From Hymenoscyphus infarciens (lineage: Eukaryota; Ascomycota; Leotiomycetes; Helotiales; Helotiaceae), in the NCBI GenBank assembly GCA_001414345.1, contig LLCB01000490.1, positions 1 to 30,245 on the forward strand: a stretch of DNA of 30,245 nucleotides, in the 5' to 3' direction. How positions within the stretch are numbered: the stretch's first letter is position 1; the number at the start of each line of letters is the position of its first letter. Positions 21,489 to 30,245 of this stretch are shown here, one piece after another. The position numbers and the translations under genes were made by a program. Under the pieces are notes generated by a model, which ran no database searches, was not told the origin of the DNA, and saw only the letters and a list, made by a program, of their open reading frames with translations.

Positions 21489-22432
21489 CTAGTACTTCTT
21501 GCCAGCACGGAGAACATCACCAAACTCCTCCAAAGGACTTCGGATGAGCTTAGTCTCCTTCCATAAGTTGGGGGTAAGATATCCATATGTGTTGCCGACA
21601 GCGACGAAGGTGGCCTTGAGGGTGTTCTCGAGGGTCTTGGTAGAACCGGAAGAGGATGTGTAGATGTCATCGACACCGGCAAGTTGGAGAAGACGCTTGA
21701 CGGCTGGGGATGCGACGAGACCAGTACCACGGGGAGCTGGGATAAGCTGAGAAGAAAATAGTTAGCAGATATTCTTCCTTTTCCAATTGCAGCAGCTACT
21801 TACTCTGACTGAGACGGATCCGCACTTTCCAGACTCCTTTGTTGGCAAAGAGTGAGGAAGACCCAAGTTGGTACCCCAGTAACCTCTTCGAATTGGCAAG
21901 ACGCTCAACTTTGCGATAATGATAGCAGCACGGATGGCAGTTGCGACTTCCTTTGAGGTCTTGATACCAAGGCCAACGTGTCCCTCGGAATCACCGATAA
22001 CGACAATGGCCTTGAATCGAGTACGTTGACCGGCACGAGTTTGCTTCTGGACTGGCTTGATCTGTTTTTGGGCGCAATTGTCAGCGCCAAATTCCGCATA
22101 TCCAATCCGTTCGTTCTGCGCTCCTAGGGAATCTGCCATACCTTCATGACCTCATCCTTCAACTTTGGCAAGAAGAAATCGACGATTTGGTACTCCTTGA
22201 TTGGCAGAGAGTGTAGGTAGATCTCCTCCATTGACTTGATCTTTCCATCCTTTACGAGACGGCCGAGCTTGGTAACTGGCTGCCACTCCTTCTCCTCGTT
22301 CTTGTTTGCTCCTCGACGAGGTCCACGTCTTCCGCGTCCACGTCCTCGGTCACCACGATCTCCTCCACGGTCGCCTCGCGATCCGAATCCACCTCCGCGA
22401 GCAGCAGCTCCGCCTCGTGCAGCGTCAGCCAT
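21489..22432 (-). CDS. rps2: 40S ribosomal protein uS5 (S2)
   Basis: Three exons on the minus strand: 22432-22142, 22061-21804 and 21746-21489; 268 residues, close to the usual eukaryotic length. uS5 is a core protein of the small ribosomal subunit near the mRNA entry channel and supports decoding accuracy. The N-terminus is an Arg/Gly-rich tail (about residues 5-42: [13 protein letters not shown]..) typical of the protein and of arginine methylation. The S5 domain follows ([32 protein letters not shown]) and then the C-terminal fold ([19 protein letters not shown]). Introns of 80 and 57 nt fall in phase 0 after Lys97 and after Arg183, with donors GTATGG and GTAAGT. The start has A at -3. A single-copy housekeeping gene, it marks this part of the window as ordinary chromosomal DNA. 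Confidence 0.97.
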
Positions 22433-23450
22433 ATTGAGTCGATTGGCGGTATGTGGTGGTAATTAGAAGTTGGCGGAGTCGTAAATTTTGGAAATTCTCA
22501 CGAAATATCTGGAGGTGTCGAATTTTGGGTTGATTGTGGGAAGTCCGTGTCCTAGCGAGAGCTTGCTAGACTATGATTGGCTGGTTGCAAGATCCACATG
22601 AGGGGCAGTCTCGTGACCATACCATAACATCAGCTTCCTCCGCTGCACTTCTTCCAGCGATATTTAAATCCATTATATTTAGAAGATTTGATCTCCCACG
22701 TTTTTCTTCGATCTTTGAAATTCTGTATTGTTAGGCTGTGCGTACCGATTATACTCACACGCTGATTCAACGCCCCGACTTCCATATTTGGACATCGGTG
22801 GATCTTCACAGCGAATTGATGATCTTTAACAAGGAACAATAACTAACTTGATCTCTACATAACAACAATCATACGACTATACACGTAGCTATGTGGCAAA
22901 TGCTCAATGATGACAATGAATTAAAAATGTTATTTTTTCCAACAGCAACAAAAAGGTATCATATGTGCTCAGTCAAATCAAGGCACTACTTTTTACAATC
23001 CCTCCTTCATCCATCCCTAAACGCCATGTTCTCATCCCACTGCCATTTCAGTGTCTGTTAGAGATAAATAAAAAAAACTCCATAATAGTCATACAAGGTG
23101 ACTTCCCGAAAGTCGTCCAACACCAAACCCCATTCCTTTTCCCATCAATTCCCATTTCAAAAAAACCCCCTGACCTCTTGAGCTCCGGACGCCTGGTGCA
23201 GCTGTGTGGTATGTCGGACGGCGATGGTGTGTCGATCCGTCGCTGATGCATCATAAATATATATGAATGTTGTATTGCATCATAATTAACAATGCCCGTA
23301 CCGAGTGAGAACCACAAGATGTATGTGCATGTAGCCAAACCTCTTCGTGACTTGCTCTCACAATACACCTGTATATGCATCAAGTCCTAGTTGTGCTGTG
23401 CGCCATTCGCCATGCATTCGAATCCAATAACCAAAAAATATTCTGCTATG
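22433..23450. other. Intergenic region between uS5 and the Zn2Cys6 gene
   Basis: Contains the uS5 promoter (right of 22432) and the 3' end of the transcription factor gene. Minor open frames at 22630-22839 and 22965-23383 lack motifs and start context. I see no RNA gene or repeat. Confidence 0.5.
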
Positions 23451-25223
23451 CTACCATGAAAATGTCGTCTCTTTGTAAGATAACGTGCCATCCAGTCTCG
23501 TCACTGCTGAAGTGAGTTGTACCGCTAGCCACCGTTCTTCTGAGTTTATATGCAAATACGTGACCACATATCTTGCCGACTCAGGGATCGAGTCCGAGTC
23601 TTCTATTATGCCCTCTCCCTCGATACTTGATAGCCAAGCACAAAGACGAGCAACCGTGATGGTATCAAAACACAATCCTTCTCTTCGTGGTTTCGACCAC
23701 AATAATGCAATGGCCGATCGTCGTAATTTCCGGTCACGACATTTTATTGCGGTGATGGCGAGTGGAAGTACCGTCCCCATATCAAGTGTATACCGGGCGG
23801 TGTTGGTGGGCTCATCAGGTTTCGTGATGAGCGCATGAGATTTGGTGATGATTTCTGCGAATAGAGCCGTGAACTCATCATACAACATTTCGGAATGCTG
23901 GACACTAGATGCTAGTAGAACTGTCGCAAGATTGTAGTAAATGCTAAGTATGTTGGTCGCATCAGTTAAAACCGCTCCATTTTTTATCTCTCCGGCATAG
24001 ACCGCTTGAAATGCCGACCGCCATTGGTTGAGTTGATTGGAATAGTGCTCATGTTGCTGTAACCAAAATGTCGAATTTAATATGTCTGGATGTTGCTGAG
24101 CATGACCAACAGATTTTAAGTAAAATTGTGCGATGCCTTGCATCAGGAAATCCCATGATTCTCTGGCCTCTTGCACACTGCAAAATGATTCAGTAACAAC
24201 TATATCCTGCCAGTCCATCTCGGGCATCGGGAAAGGCGGTGGTATAAAAAGCCCTTGAACGTCGAGTCGTGAAAACATGCGTCCCAAATCGTCAACCAGT
24301 CCATCTTGAATCTCTGATAATGAGTCTTGTGATAACCTCGAACTTTGGCCTTTTCGTGCGATTCTCCAGTCAGCTAACAGCCTTGATCCCCCTCGAAGAT
24401 GCGTTAACGATCCGTCGTAACTACCCTGGAGTGCTTCGAACGTCATGAACAACACGCAAGATGTCAAAGAGATTCTTAAATGTCGCCTGCCATCCGACAA
24501 AAGTGTTCTCAGAGCACCAATGGCTCTACTATATTGTCGCAAGGCATAACTGTGATGCTCATCCATATGTCGATGATCTATTTGGGGAAATCCAGAGAGC
24601 GATAATCGTGTGGGGAAGGAGGTTACCTCCAACGACTTGGCAAGAGCCCCCAAAGCAATCGTAGCGTATCGAATCGGGGCATCTGAATGGCACAATTGAA
24701 GGACCTTTTCTGTCCAGAATGTCGGGTCAAACTCGCCACCAATTTCCCCCGCCGTCTTGTCACAAAAGCGTTGAAAGTATCGTCGTTCTTCGGGAGTTCC
24801 TGGAATTGCCGTCGATGGTGCATATGGCATGACCGACACCGGTCGTGGGTGGATGGCCACCGGTGTCACTTGTTTTTCGGCGTCCGTTTCAACTGTGCTA
24901 TAACCACCACATTCTCGTCCGAGGTTCTGGCATCTAATACATCCCGGCTTGGTCTCGTCGCATTTCACCCGCCGTTGCCTATGGGAATGTCAGCAACGAA
25001 GACGGAAGAAGAAGCCTCCAAAGAGTCGTAAGAGCCATCTTTCTCACTTCCCAGAAGAGAAGAGGAAAATAACATACTTGCAGGTGGAGCAGCCGGTCTT
25101 GGAGCGAGGACCGCTCTTTCGCAGCCCTTGACTTCGCGAGGACTGCTCAGGCGATGCCTGGTTTGGATCGGCAAACTGATTGAAGAACTTGTAAACGTTG
25201 GGGAAAGGATGCCGCAATGACAT
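23451..25223 (-). CDS. Zn2Cys6 fungal-type transcription factor
   Basis: Two exons, 25223-25078 and 24978-23451, separated by a 99-nt intron (GTATGT..TGCTGAC..CATAG); 557 residues. The intron splits the zinc cluster. Joined, it reads TGCSTCKQRRVKCDETKPGC.. with cysteines 45, 48, 55, 62, 65 and 72, spacing C-x2-C-x6-C-x6-C-x2-C-x6-C, which binds two zinc ions and CGG-type DNA sites. Residues 40-54 are basic. The remainder is helical and of the kind found in the fungal-specific middle region (RYATIALGALAKSLE, SYALRQYSRAIGAL, LTSCVLFMTFEALQGSYDG, HLRGGSRLLADW). A nuclear regulator is expected; target genes cannot be read from the neighbours. Start: ATG 25223; a GTG further up is not needed. An intron-like stretch at 24578-24626 is coding, because removing it would break the frame. 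Confidence 0.93.
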
Positions 25224-25678
25224 TGTTCTTGTTGTCGAGCATAAAGGAGCGAATGTGGTTGCCACATCAAAAATCGACCCGGGACGGTGGTACCACCTCG
25301 TTGCAGACGATTCGAGTTGAGGGTATCGTGACGGGGCCTGACGAGTTTTGAATCGGCGGATTCGAACAATTCCACAGACCGTGTTGCATGCCCAGAGGCT
25401 CCGTCGCTATTATTTCCTCTCAGTGAGATGAAGTTTTCGGTGCGCCGCTGGAGAGCGTCTGTTTTGCGCGGGTGCCCATGACAATGGAGGAGAGGTCACC
25501 ATGAAGACGAACAGACTCTGCCACGCTGAATACGCTCCATTGCTTAATGGCTAATGTATGTCAGTGTGGTAGCCTGGGTTGCATGGGGGGGGGGGGAGGA
25601 TTAATCTGGCTAAAAGCAGATCCCCAGACAATATCTGAATCTAGAGGGGTTACCAGTAATCAGACTCTCCTACGGACC

Positions 25679-25698
25679 GTACTCGAGTACTCGAGTAC
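25679..25698. repeat. Perfect 20-nt palindrome (doubled GTACTCGAGTAC)
   Basis: Two GTACTCGAGTAC palindromes overlap by four bases, so the whole 20 nt equals its own reverse complement. It lies about 460 bp upstream of the Zn2Cys6 gene. It could be a dimer binding site or a cruciform; nothing else supports a function. Confidence 0.8.
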
Positions 25699-25960
25699 AT
25701 GATGTGACGGTTCCGGAACATGCCTGCCTGAACCTGGGGACTGGAGTAACTCCCCTGCCGCCCCTCCCCCATATCCATCAGAGTAGTCGTTACCAAACTT
25801 GAGCCCTTCCACTCAGCGGGCGAGAAGCTAATTAGCAGACCCAGGGGTGCCTCACGTGCACCGGCACTATTCTGCAGAAGCGGGGCGACAGTGGCCAGTG
25901 AGAAGAGGCAGGTGGGGCTTCTGAGCCATTTCCCCAGGTTGTCAGTGGAGTCACGGGCAC

Positions 25961-26000
25961 GGGGGGTGGGGAGGGGGAAGGGGGAAGGGGGAAGGGGGTG
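25961..26000 (+). repeat. G-run tract able to form a G-quadruplex
   Basis: Six runs of four to six G separated by one to two bases (T, A or AA), including four GGGGG runs spaced by AA. This exceeds the usual four-run quadruplex pattern. It lies about 740 bp upstream of the Zn2Cys6 start codon, with the G-rich strand being the non-template strand for plus-direction transcription. Confidence 0.85.
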
Positions 26001-26166
26001 GTTGACGAGGATCGCTTTGGGTTTGGTTTGGGGAGACTTCTGGATTGATCCCTCCACAGGGAGGACAGGACAGGTTCGTCGTCCGGAGGTACCCCGTCCT
26101 TGCTCCCGCCCCTTCGATTGATGAAAAGGAAAGAGACGGCTCCGGTGACCTTTTCCCTTCAATTGA

Positions 26167-26212
26167 AGCTTAAGCGTCGAGCTTAAGCGTCGAGACTCGA
26201 GCTTAAGCTTGC
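26167..26212. repeat. Short tandem and inverted repeat around GCTTAAGC
   Basis: GCTTAAGCGTCGA occurs twice in tandem (26168-26180, 26181-26193), followed by the related CTCGAGCTTAAGC in inverted sense. Half-palindromic units such as GCTTAAGC recur three times. Confidence 0.75.
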
Positions 26213-26381
26213 TTGCTAACATCTCCCCCAACATTGGCAACACCTGTCAACCCGCCTAACCATGCCATGACCACCCACCCCTTTTACCAACGTCGTCTTT
26301 CCTCTCCCTCTCCACGAAGCTTCAGCCGGTCGACCTCTTCTCCCGTATGCCGTTGTCACCACCCCTCTCCACTCACACACA

Positions 26382-26400
26382 CTCTCTCTCTCTCTCTCTC
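26382..26400 (+). repeat. CT dinucleotide microsatellite
   Basis: An uninterrupted (CT) run of about 19 nt in a pyrimidine-rich stretch, preceded by CACACACA. Simple-sequence DNA; no function assigned. Confidence 0.85.
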
Positions 26401-27920
26401 AGTCTTGCAAAGTGTGCCGTGGCTGAGGAGTCAGGACCATCTGCCCAGAACGAACTCATGCGGAAAGGCTGGAGCCACACCAGCCGGCGAGCATCATTGG
26501 CCCACTCACGACGGGTGCCCCTCTCATGCGTCGTTAGCGCTGAGAACCCCTGCCCAAACCCCTCCCCCCCTTTTTTTCCGGAGATCTATACCGACGTGCC
26601 GGAACAAAAGCAAGCTCAGGAGTCAGCACAGTCACCAAAACAGTCGTCCTCCGCAATCCGGAGGAACCTTGTCCCTTTCCGAGCTCTGGCTGGCTGGGTT
26701 GAGCACTTCAACTAATATAAGGCTATGTATGAAAGCAGAAGAGCCTTCATTTGGATTCCATCAGGTGGACAATCACGGAATGGAAAAACTCGAAGACCTC
26801 CTCACGACACCGCCGACGTTGGGCAAGCCAGGCCATGTTCCTCTGGGCATGGCATGAATTGATTGCCCAATAAGGGGTCGGTGCTCAGAAGCCCTCGTTG
26901 TCCTTGTGCCATCTCTCCTCGTCTCGAGCCGGTGCCCTGTCTGCAGTAAGCCCGAAGAGGAGTTACACGGGGGCCATGGTTTTGCAGATATTCATGGTTC
27001 CATGTAGAGTTTGCCGTAGCGTGGTCAGCGGGCTGTTGGCAATGTTTCTTCTTCGAATCGTGGGGTCCGTATGCAGGTCGTAAAGTCACCCCAAGACCTC
27101 TTCTTTTACTCCATTTGTTCCTGCGTGTCTTGACTCAAAATCTTGCTCTCGAAGATCTCTTGTTTGTGGCCCACGTCAGCCTTACCCGAATGGGGGGGGG
27201 TAGATAAGTAGCTGCACTAGACTTTTCAAGTACGCTCGCCACGTGTATGATCAAAGTGTACACCTTGTTTCCAATGTTTCCATATCTTCGTTTCAACCCT
27301 CCAGATCAGACCAGGGAAGTTCGTATCTCTGCCGGCTTTCAATCCAGGTCAGTTACAGAACATTCCATAATGCCCGTCCCATCGACTAATGCCATTGCCG
27401 GGTCACTCCCGTAAATGCCGTACAGCAATCTGACATGTTGGTTGACCGGACTCTGTTTCATTACTGCCTTTTCGAGTGATATCAAAAGACCCGATCCCCT
27501 GCAACAAGTTCAAGTCAATCCAGTAAGGAATCTTCTTCAACAGACGTGTTGTACTACTTGATACACTTGTATTGTTCACACCGAACTAGGAGCCACCTAA
27601 CGTGGCGGTGTTCCAGAGGCCGAGCTCACCAACAATCAATCTTAAAAGCCCATGTCAAGCGGATATTCCGTTGCTTCCATCCAGACGCCACTCTTTATGC
27701 CATTTTGATATCGTCGATTCCTAGAACGCCCCTGTCCACGAGCTGGACGGCATGGAGATTGGGTTCAAGGAATATACTTCGCATGCTTCCATTAACGGTA
27801 CCAGACGGGATCCTTCGTTTGGTTTTTTGTAATCTGTTCTGAGGAGCCCATTGGCATCGGCCAAATGATGATTCGAAAGTCAGCCGGATTGCCTCGTGGC
27901 GGCGTTCGTACTGAAGAATG

Positions 27921-28461
27921 TCACGCTTGAAGGCCAATCATGGTCGTTGTGGCACCATACAGATTGCATTTAAGCTCCTCATTCAAGCAGTCTAGAGTTC
28001 TAATCCTCCAGCATTGCACTGCGTCTCGGGTGACTTGTTTCGGTGCACCAGCTGCTATTGAAGCATGAACGTATCGACTTTTGTGTTGCAACTGTTCGTA
28101 TAGGCGGGCTGTCTTGTTCGAGTTTTTCTGCGTGCTAACACCAATCCCAAAGACTTGATCGAGAGTCGCGACGACTTCTTGTCCAGAGAGGCAAGCTTCA
28201 AGAAGCCACCGAGATTCCCCTTCTTGTTCTGGAAGCAATTATCAGCATGAAATATTCGATTGAACCTGGCTATAGCAACGACAAGAGGCGCACCCTCGGG
28301 CGTTTGTTTGATCCTACCTCTGTCCCTTTCGGCGACGCGTGCAGCCTTGCACCGTTCGGGTCCGACTGCTCGGTTTGAAGGATGTCATCATAGTTGCGGC
28401 GATTATGCACTTCGTAATGGGGTGCGGTAGAAGCGCAATTTGGGCGATGCGGCGATGCCAT
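27921..28461 (-). pseudogene. Possible decayed gene on the minus strand
   Basis: An ATG at 28461 opens a short frame (MASPHRPNCASTAP.., ending ..DDILQTEQSDPN). An intron-like segment (28229-28317; GTAGGA..TGCTGAT..TTCCAG) precedes a second frame of protein-like composition running to 27921 (ESRWLLEACLSGQEVVATL, TARLYEQLQHKSRY, RTLDCLNEELKCNLYG). The two frames do not match in phase. The exon-2 frame extends back across the intron as CKAARVAERDRE, which together with DDILQTEQSDP vaguely resembles a bZIP basic region after one lost base. I cannot name the family with confidence. A further open frame continues toward 27720 (RDILQYERRHEAIRLTF). Confidence 0.25.
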
Positions 28462-29759
28462 TTGTGTTGATGGTGGTGTTGTTGGTGATTGCTTCGTCTA
28501 ATCTCTGGAGGGAGGTGGCGTCTCCAGAATTGTTTCGTACTACCACAAAGCTGCTTGCACAACATCAAAGGTTTTCGATACCTCAATCTTGACTCCTTTC
28601 TCGGGACATTATCACCAACTTCGCTGCCGAGAGGACATAACAGTTGGAAAGTTCCAACCTTCGCAGCTCCTGCATGGCCCTGGCGCGGCGGTCAAGAAAA
28701 GAGCTGCATGCTTTTACCTAGGCATCTGCTGCTGGATATTTTTGGACAGTTATGGATTTCTAGCCTTCCTCGCTCGAAAGCAATAGATGTTCCGCGATGT
28801 TTACAGTAGTTTGCTCCCTATCGTCTTGCATGCGCTACGAGCTTTGGGGCTGAACCAAGCAGTATCAGAACCAATAATACAGCTAAGTTTTAATTTGATT
28901 CCATTTGTATTTATATTGTACCTGAGTGGCGGTCTAGAAATGCCTAGGTCTCTAGTGCTAGCAAAGATTACCCATTTTGTGAACCCAAGTAGTATTTCTA
29001 TCATCTTTAAGGCCATAGAAATTTCTATAACCTTATATTAGTCTCTAGGAAGTAGTCTAGCTTTTACTGACTTTCTGTTTCACACCAAGTTTTGTGCTCC
29101 CCTACGTTGTAAGGTGACCTATCAAATTCAAGTGGAAAGTTCTCTCTTCGTGGTTCATTTCTCACTCTCAAGCTGTTTATCAAAAAGTACACTAGCAGTT
29201 ACTCGATTCAGATCATAGGAATTGTCTTCATAGCTGCAAGAGGTCTCTATCTCCATCATTTGCTTATCCCGTAATTCTCGGTCTCGTTTTCGGCGATTTT
29301 ACCAAAATCACTGTTACCTATTATTTACAGGGTTCTAAGTCGCCCATCATCACTCCGTCTCCAACAAGCATTCTCATCCAATCAACCACTTGGTGTAACC
29401 ACAATCTCACCTTGCCATGAACATCTGACTGACAACGTTCCGGTAACCGTCGGATGGCCACATAAGTTCGCGATTCTCGAACATGATTTGAAACCCGAAG
29501 TGCTTAATCAGCGTCATTGTCAGCTTCACCAAACATCAAACATCCCGTGGGATTTTTCCGGATCCTAGTTCTCGAAATCGCGCGCTATGATGAGCCTCTT
29601 TCCATCACGAAACACATAAGCTATCTTGGTTTCTACGTCTAAAGAGATACACACGCATCAGCCTCGTCTATGCAAAGCTGCATTCACGAGACTTGAACTC
29701 CTCAACATCTAAAAATCCACCTCTCAAAGAACGGCTCAAACATTCCTTTCAACCTCAAT
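28462..29759. other. Gene-poor stretch before the right AT-rich block
   Basis: Open frames at 28489-28809 and 28787-29041 have no motif and no splice support. Base composition drifts toward AT from about 28860. No RNA gene, repeat array or element ends were seen. Confidence 0.45.
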
Positions 29760-30245
29760 TTGAGGTTAGGGAATAGTACAGTTTTCGTAGTTTTCGTCTA
29801 GTTTTGAATATACTAAACTGTACTGCGGTTTTAGTACTATCAGTAGAACTAAGTAATAAATTAACAAAACCAACTACGTAAACTATCGTAGTTTTAAAAA
29901 CTATAGGTAAAAAGTACTATAAAAGTAGCTCTTTAGTACTAGCGGCAGCCTAGACCTTAGCTTAGGTAAGAGTAAAGGATATAAGAGGTTAGCGTGTCTT
30001 TAACATAGGTTAAGGAACTCTTACTAGCCTCCTAGAGAGTGTCTCGGCTTCTTTTAGTAGTATATTAATATTATTATTAGAATAATAGTACTACTAACAA
30101 ATCGTAAGATTAGTAGTAAGAGCCTAGCTAATAGAAAGGCTAGAAAAAATAATCTTATCTAAAAGTTAGTTTACCTCTTTTCTAGGCTCATAGTCTTGTC
30201 TCTATAATAATATATAATAATATATTATTATATATTATTATATAT
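29760..30245. repeat. AT-rich RIP-like block with terminal TA-rich microsatellite
   Basis: Strongly AT-rich, with GTAGTTTT, TAGTACTAT and TAGTACTAC words similar to those in the left-edge array. It ends in a run of TAATATAT/TATTATAT units from about 30203 to the window edge. No frame of coding type. It mirrors the AT-rich block at the left edge, so the gene-bearing part looks like an island between two such blocks. Confidence 0.7.

Larger units (their letters stand above)
25224..27920. other. GC-rich low-complexity region without a convincing gene
   Basis: Long upstream region of the minus-strand regulator. It holds a 12-G run (25585-25596), a 20-nt perfect palindrome (25679-25698), a G-run tract (25961-26000), a tandem/inverted repeat around GCTTAAGC (26167-26212) and a CT microsatellite (26382-26400). 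The open frames here (for example 26243-25650 minus and 26213-26857 plus) are Ser/Pro/Gly-rich, follow the base bias and have no motif. 27100-27920 shows no supported gene. An extended regulatory region or a long 5' leader is possible. Confidence 0.45.

Noticed and set aside
24578..24626. Intron-like GTAACC..AAATAG inside the Zn2Cys6 gene
   Set aside because: Its 49 nt is not a multiple of three, and removal would destroy the clearly coding frame downstream.
25650..26243. 197-codon minus-strand open frame
   Set aside because: It runs over G-run and simple-sequence DNA, its composition follows base bias, and it has no domain or splice support.
26213..26857. 214-codon plus-strand open frame
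   Set aside because: Ser/Pro/Leu low complexity over CT-rich repeats, non-ATG start, no motif.
1..30245. tRNA, rRNA or CRISPR-type features
   Set aside because: I looked for tRNA B-box words, rRNA-like stretches and regular spacer arrays. The only regular array is the 30-nt tandem repeat, which has no spacers.

Overview
The window looks like nuclear DNA of a filamentous ascomycete (Pezizomycotina; a leotiomycete is my guess, not shown). Reasons: genes split by 48-100 nt introns with GT..AG ends and CTAAC/CTGAT-type branch sites, a Zn2Cys6 regulator, a fungal NLR N-terminal domain, and AT-rich blocks with TA-rich, CA-poor sequence of the kind left by repeat-induced point mutation (RIP). Most exon structures below were assembled by hand from splice signals and frame continuity, so single-frame ORFs under-describe several genes.

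Layout. 1-535: AT-rich block opening with a 30-nt tandem repeat. 2069-4104 (-): DENN-type trafficking protein in four exons. 5926-6703 (+): small membrane protein with a C-terminal anchor. 8038-8479 (+): small three-exon gene of unknown function, possibly cut short by a frameshift. 11718-13909 (+): secreted serine carboxypeptidase (peptidase family S10), five exons. 14183-14880: second AT-rich stretch. 14905-16650 (+): NACHT-type NLR whose N-terminal domain is open but whose NACHT part carries several TAA/TAG codons. 17484-18643 (+): unresolved hypothetical gene. 19248-21071 (-): type II, Ser/Thr/Pro-rich membrane glycoprotein, four exons. 21489-22432 (-): ribosomal protein uS5 (Rps2), three exons. 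23451-25223 (-): Zn2Cys6 transcription factor. 25224-27920: GC-rich low-complexity DNA without a convincing gene. 27921-28461 (-): possible decayed gene. About 29760-30245: AT-rich end ending in a TA-rich microsatellite.

Mobile DNA. Three related elements of about 175-180 bp with terminal inverted repeats (AAAAGYGRCAG type) sit at 7673, 9245 and 14005. They form a small MITE-like family scattered through the left half of the island. A second inverted-repeat element lies at 4963-5289.

The genes do not form an obvious pathway or cluster. The window reads as a housekeeping/secretory gene island between RIP-type AT-rich blocks, with an NLR immune-type gene decaying beside the internal AT-rich stretch. 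I found no convincing new multi-gene system. The points most worth following are the NLR with its intron-split P-loop and 27-nt intron-like cassette, the MITE family, and the cryptic genes recovered only by splicing.
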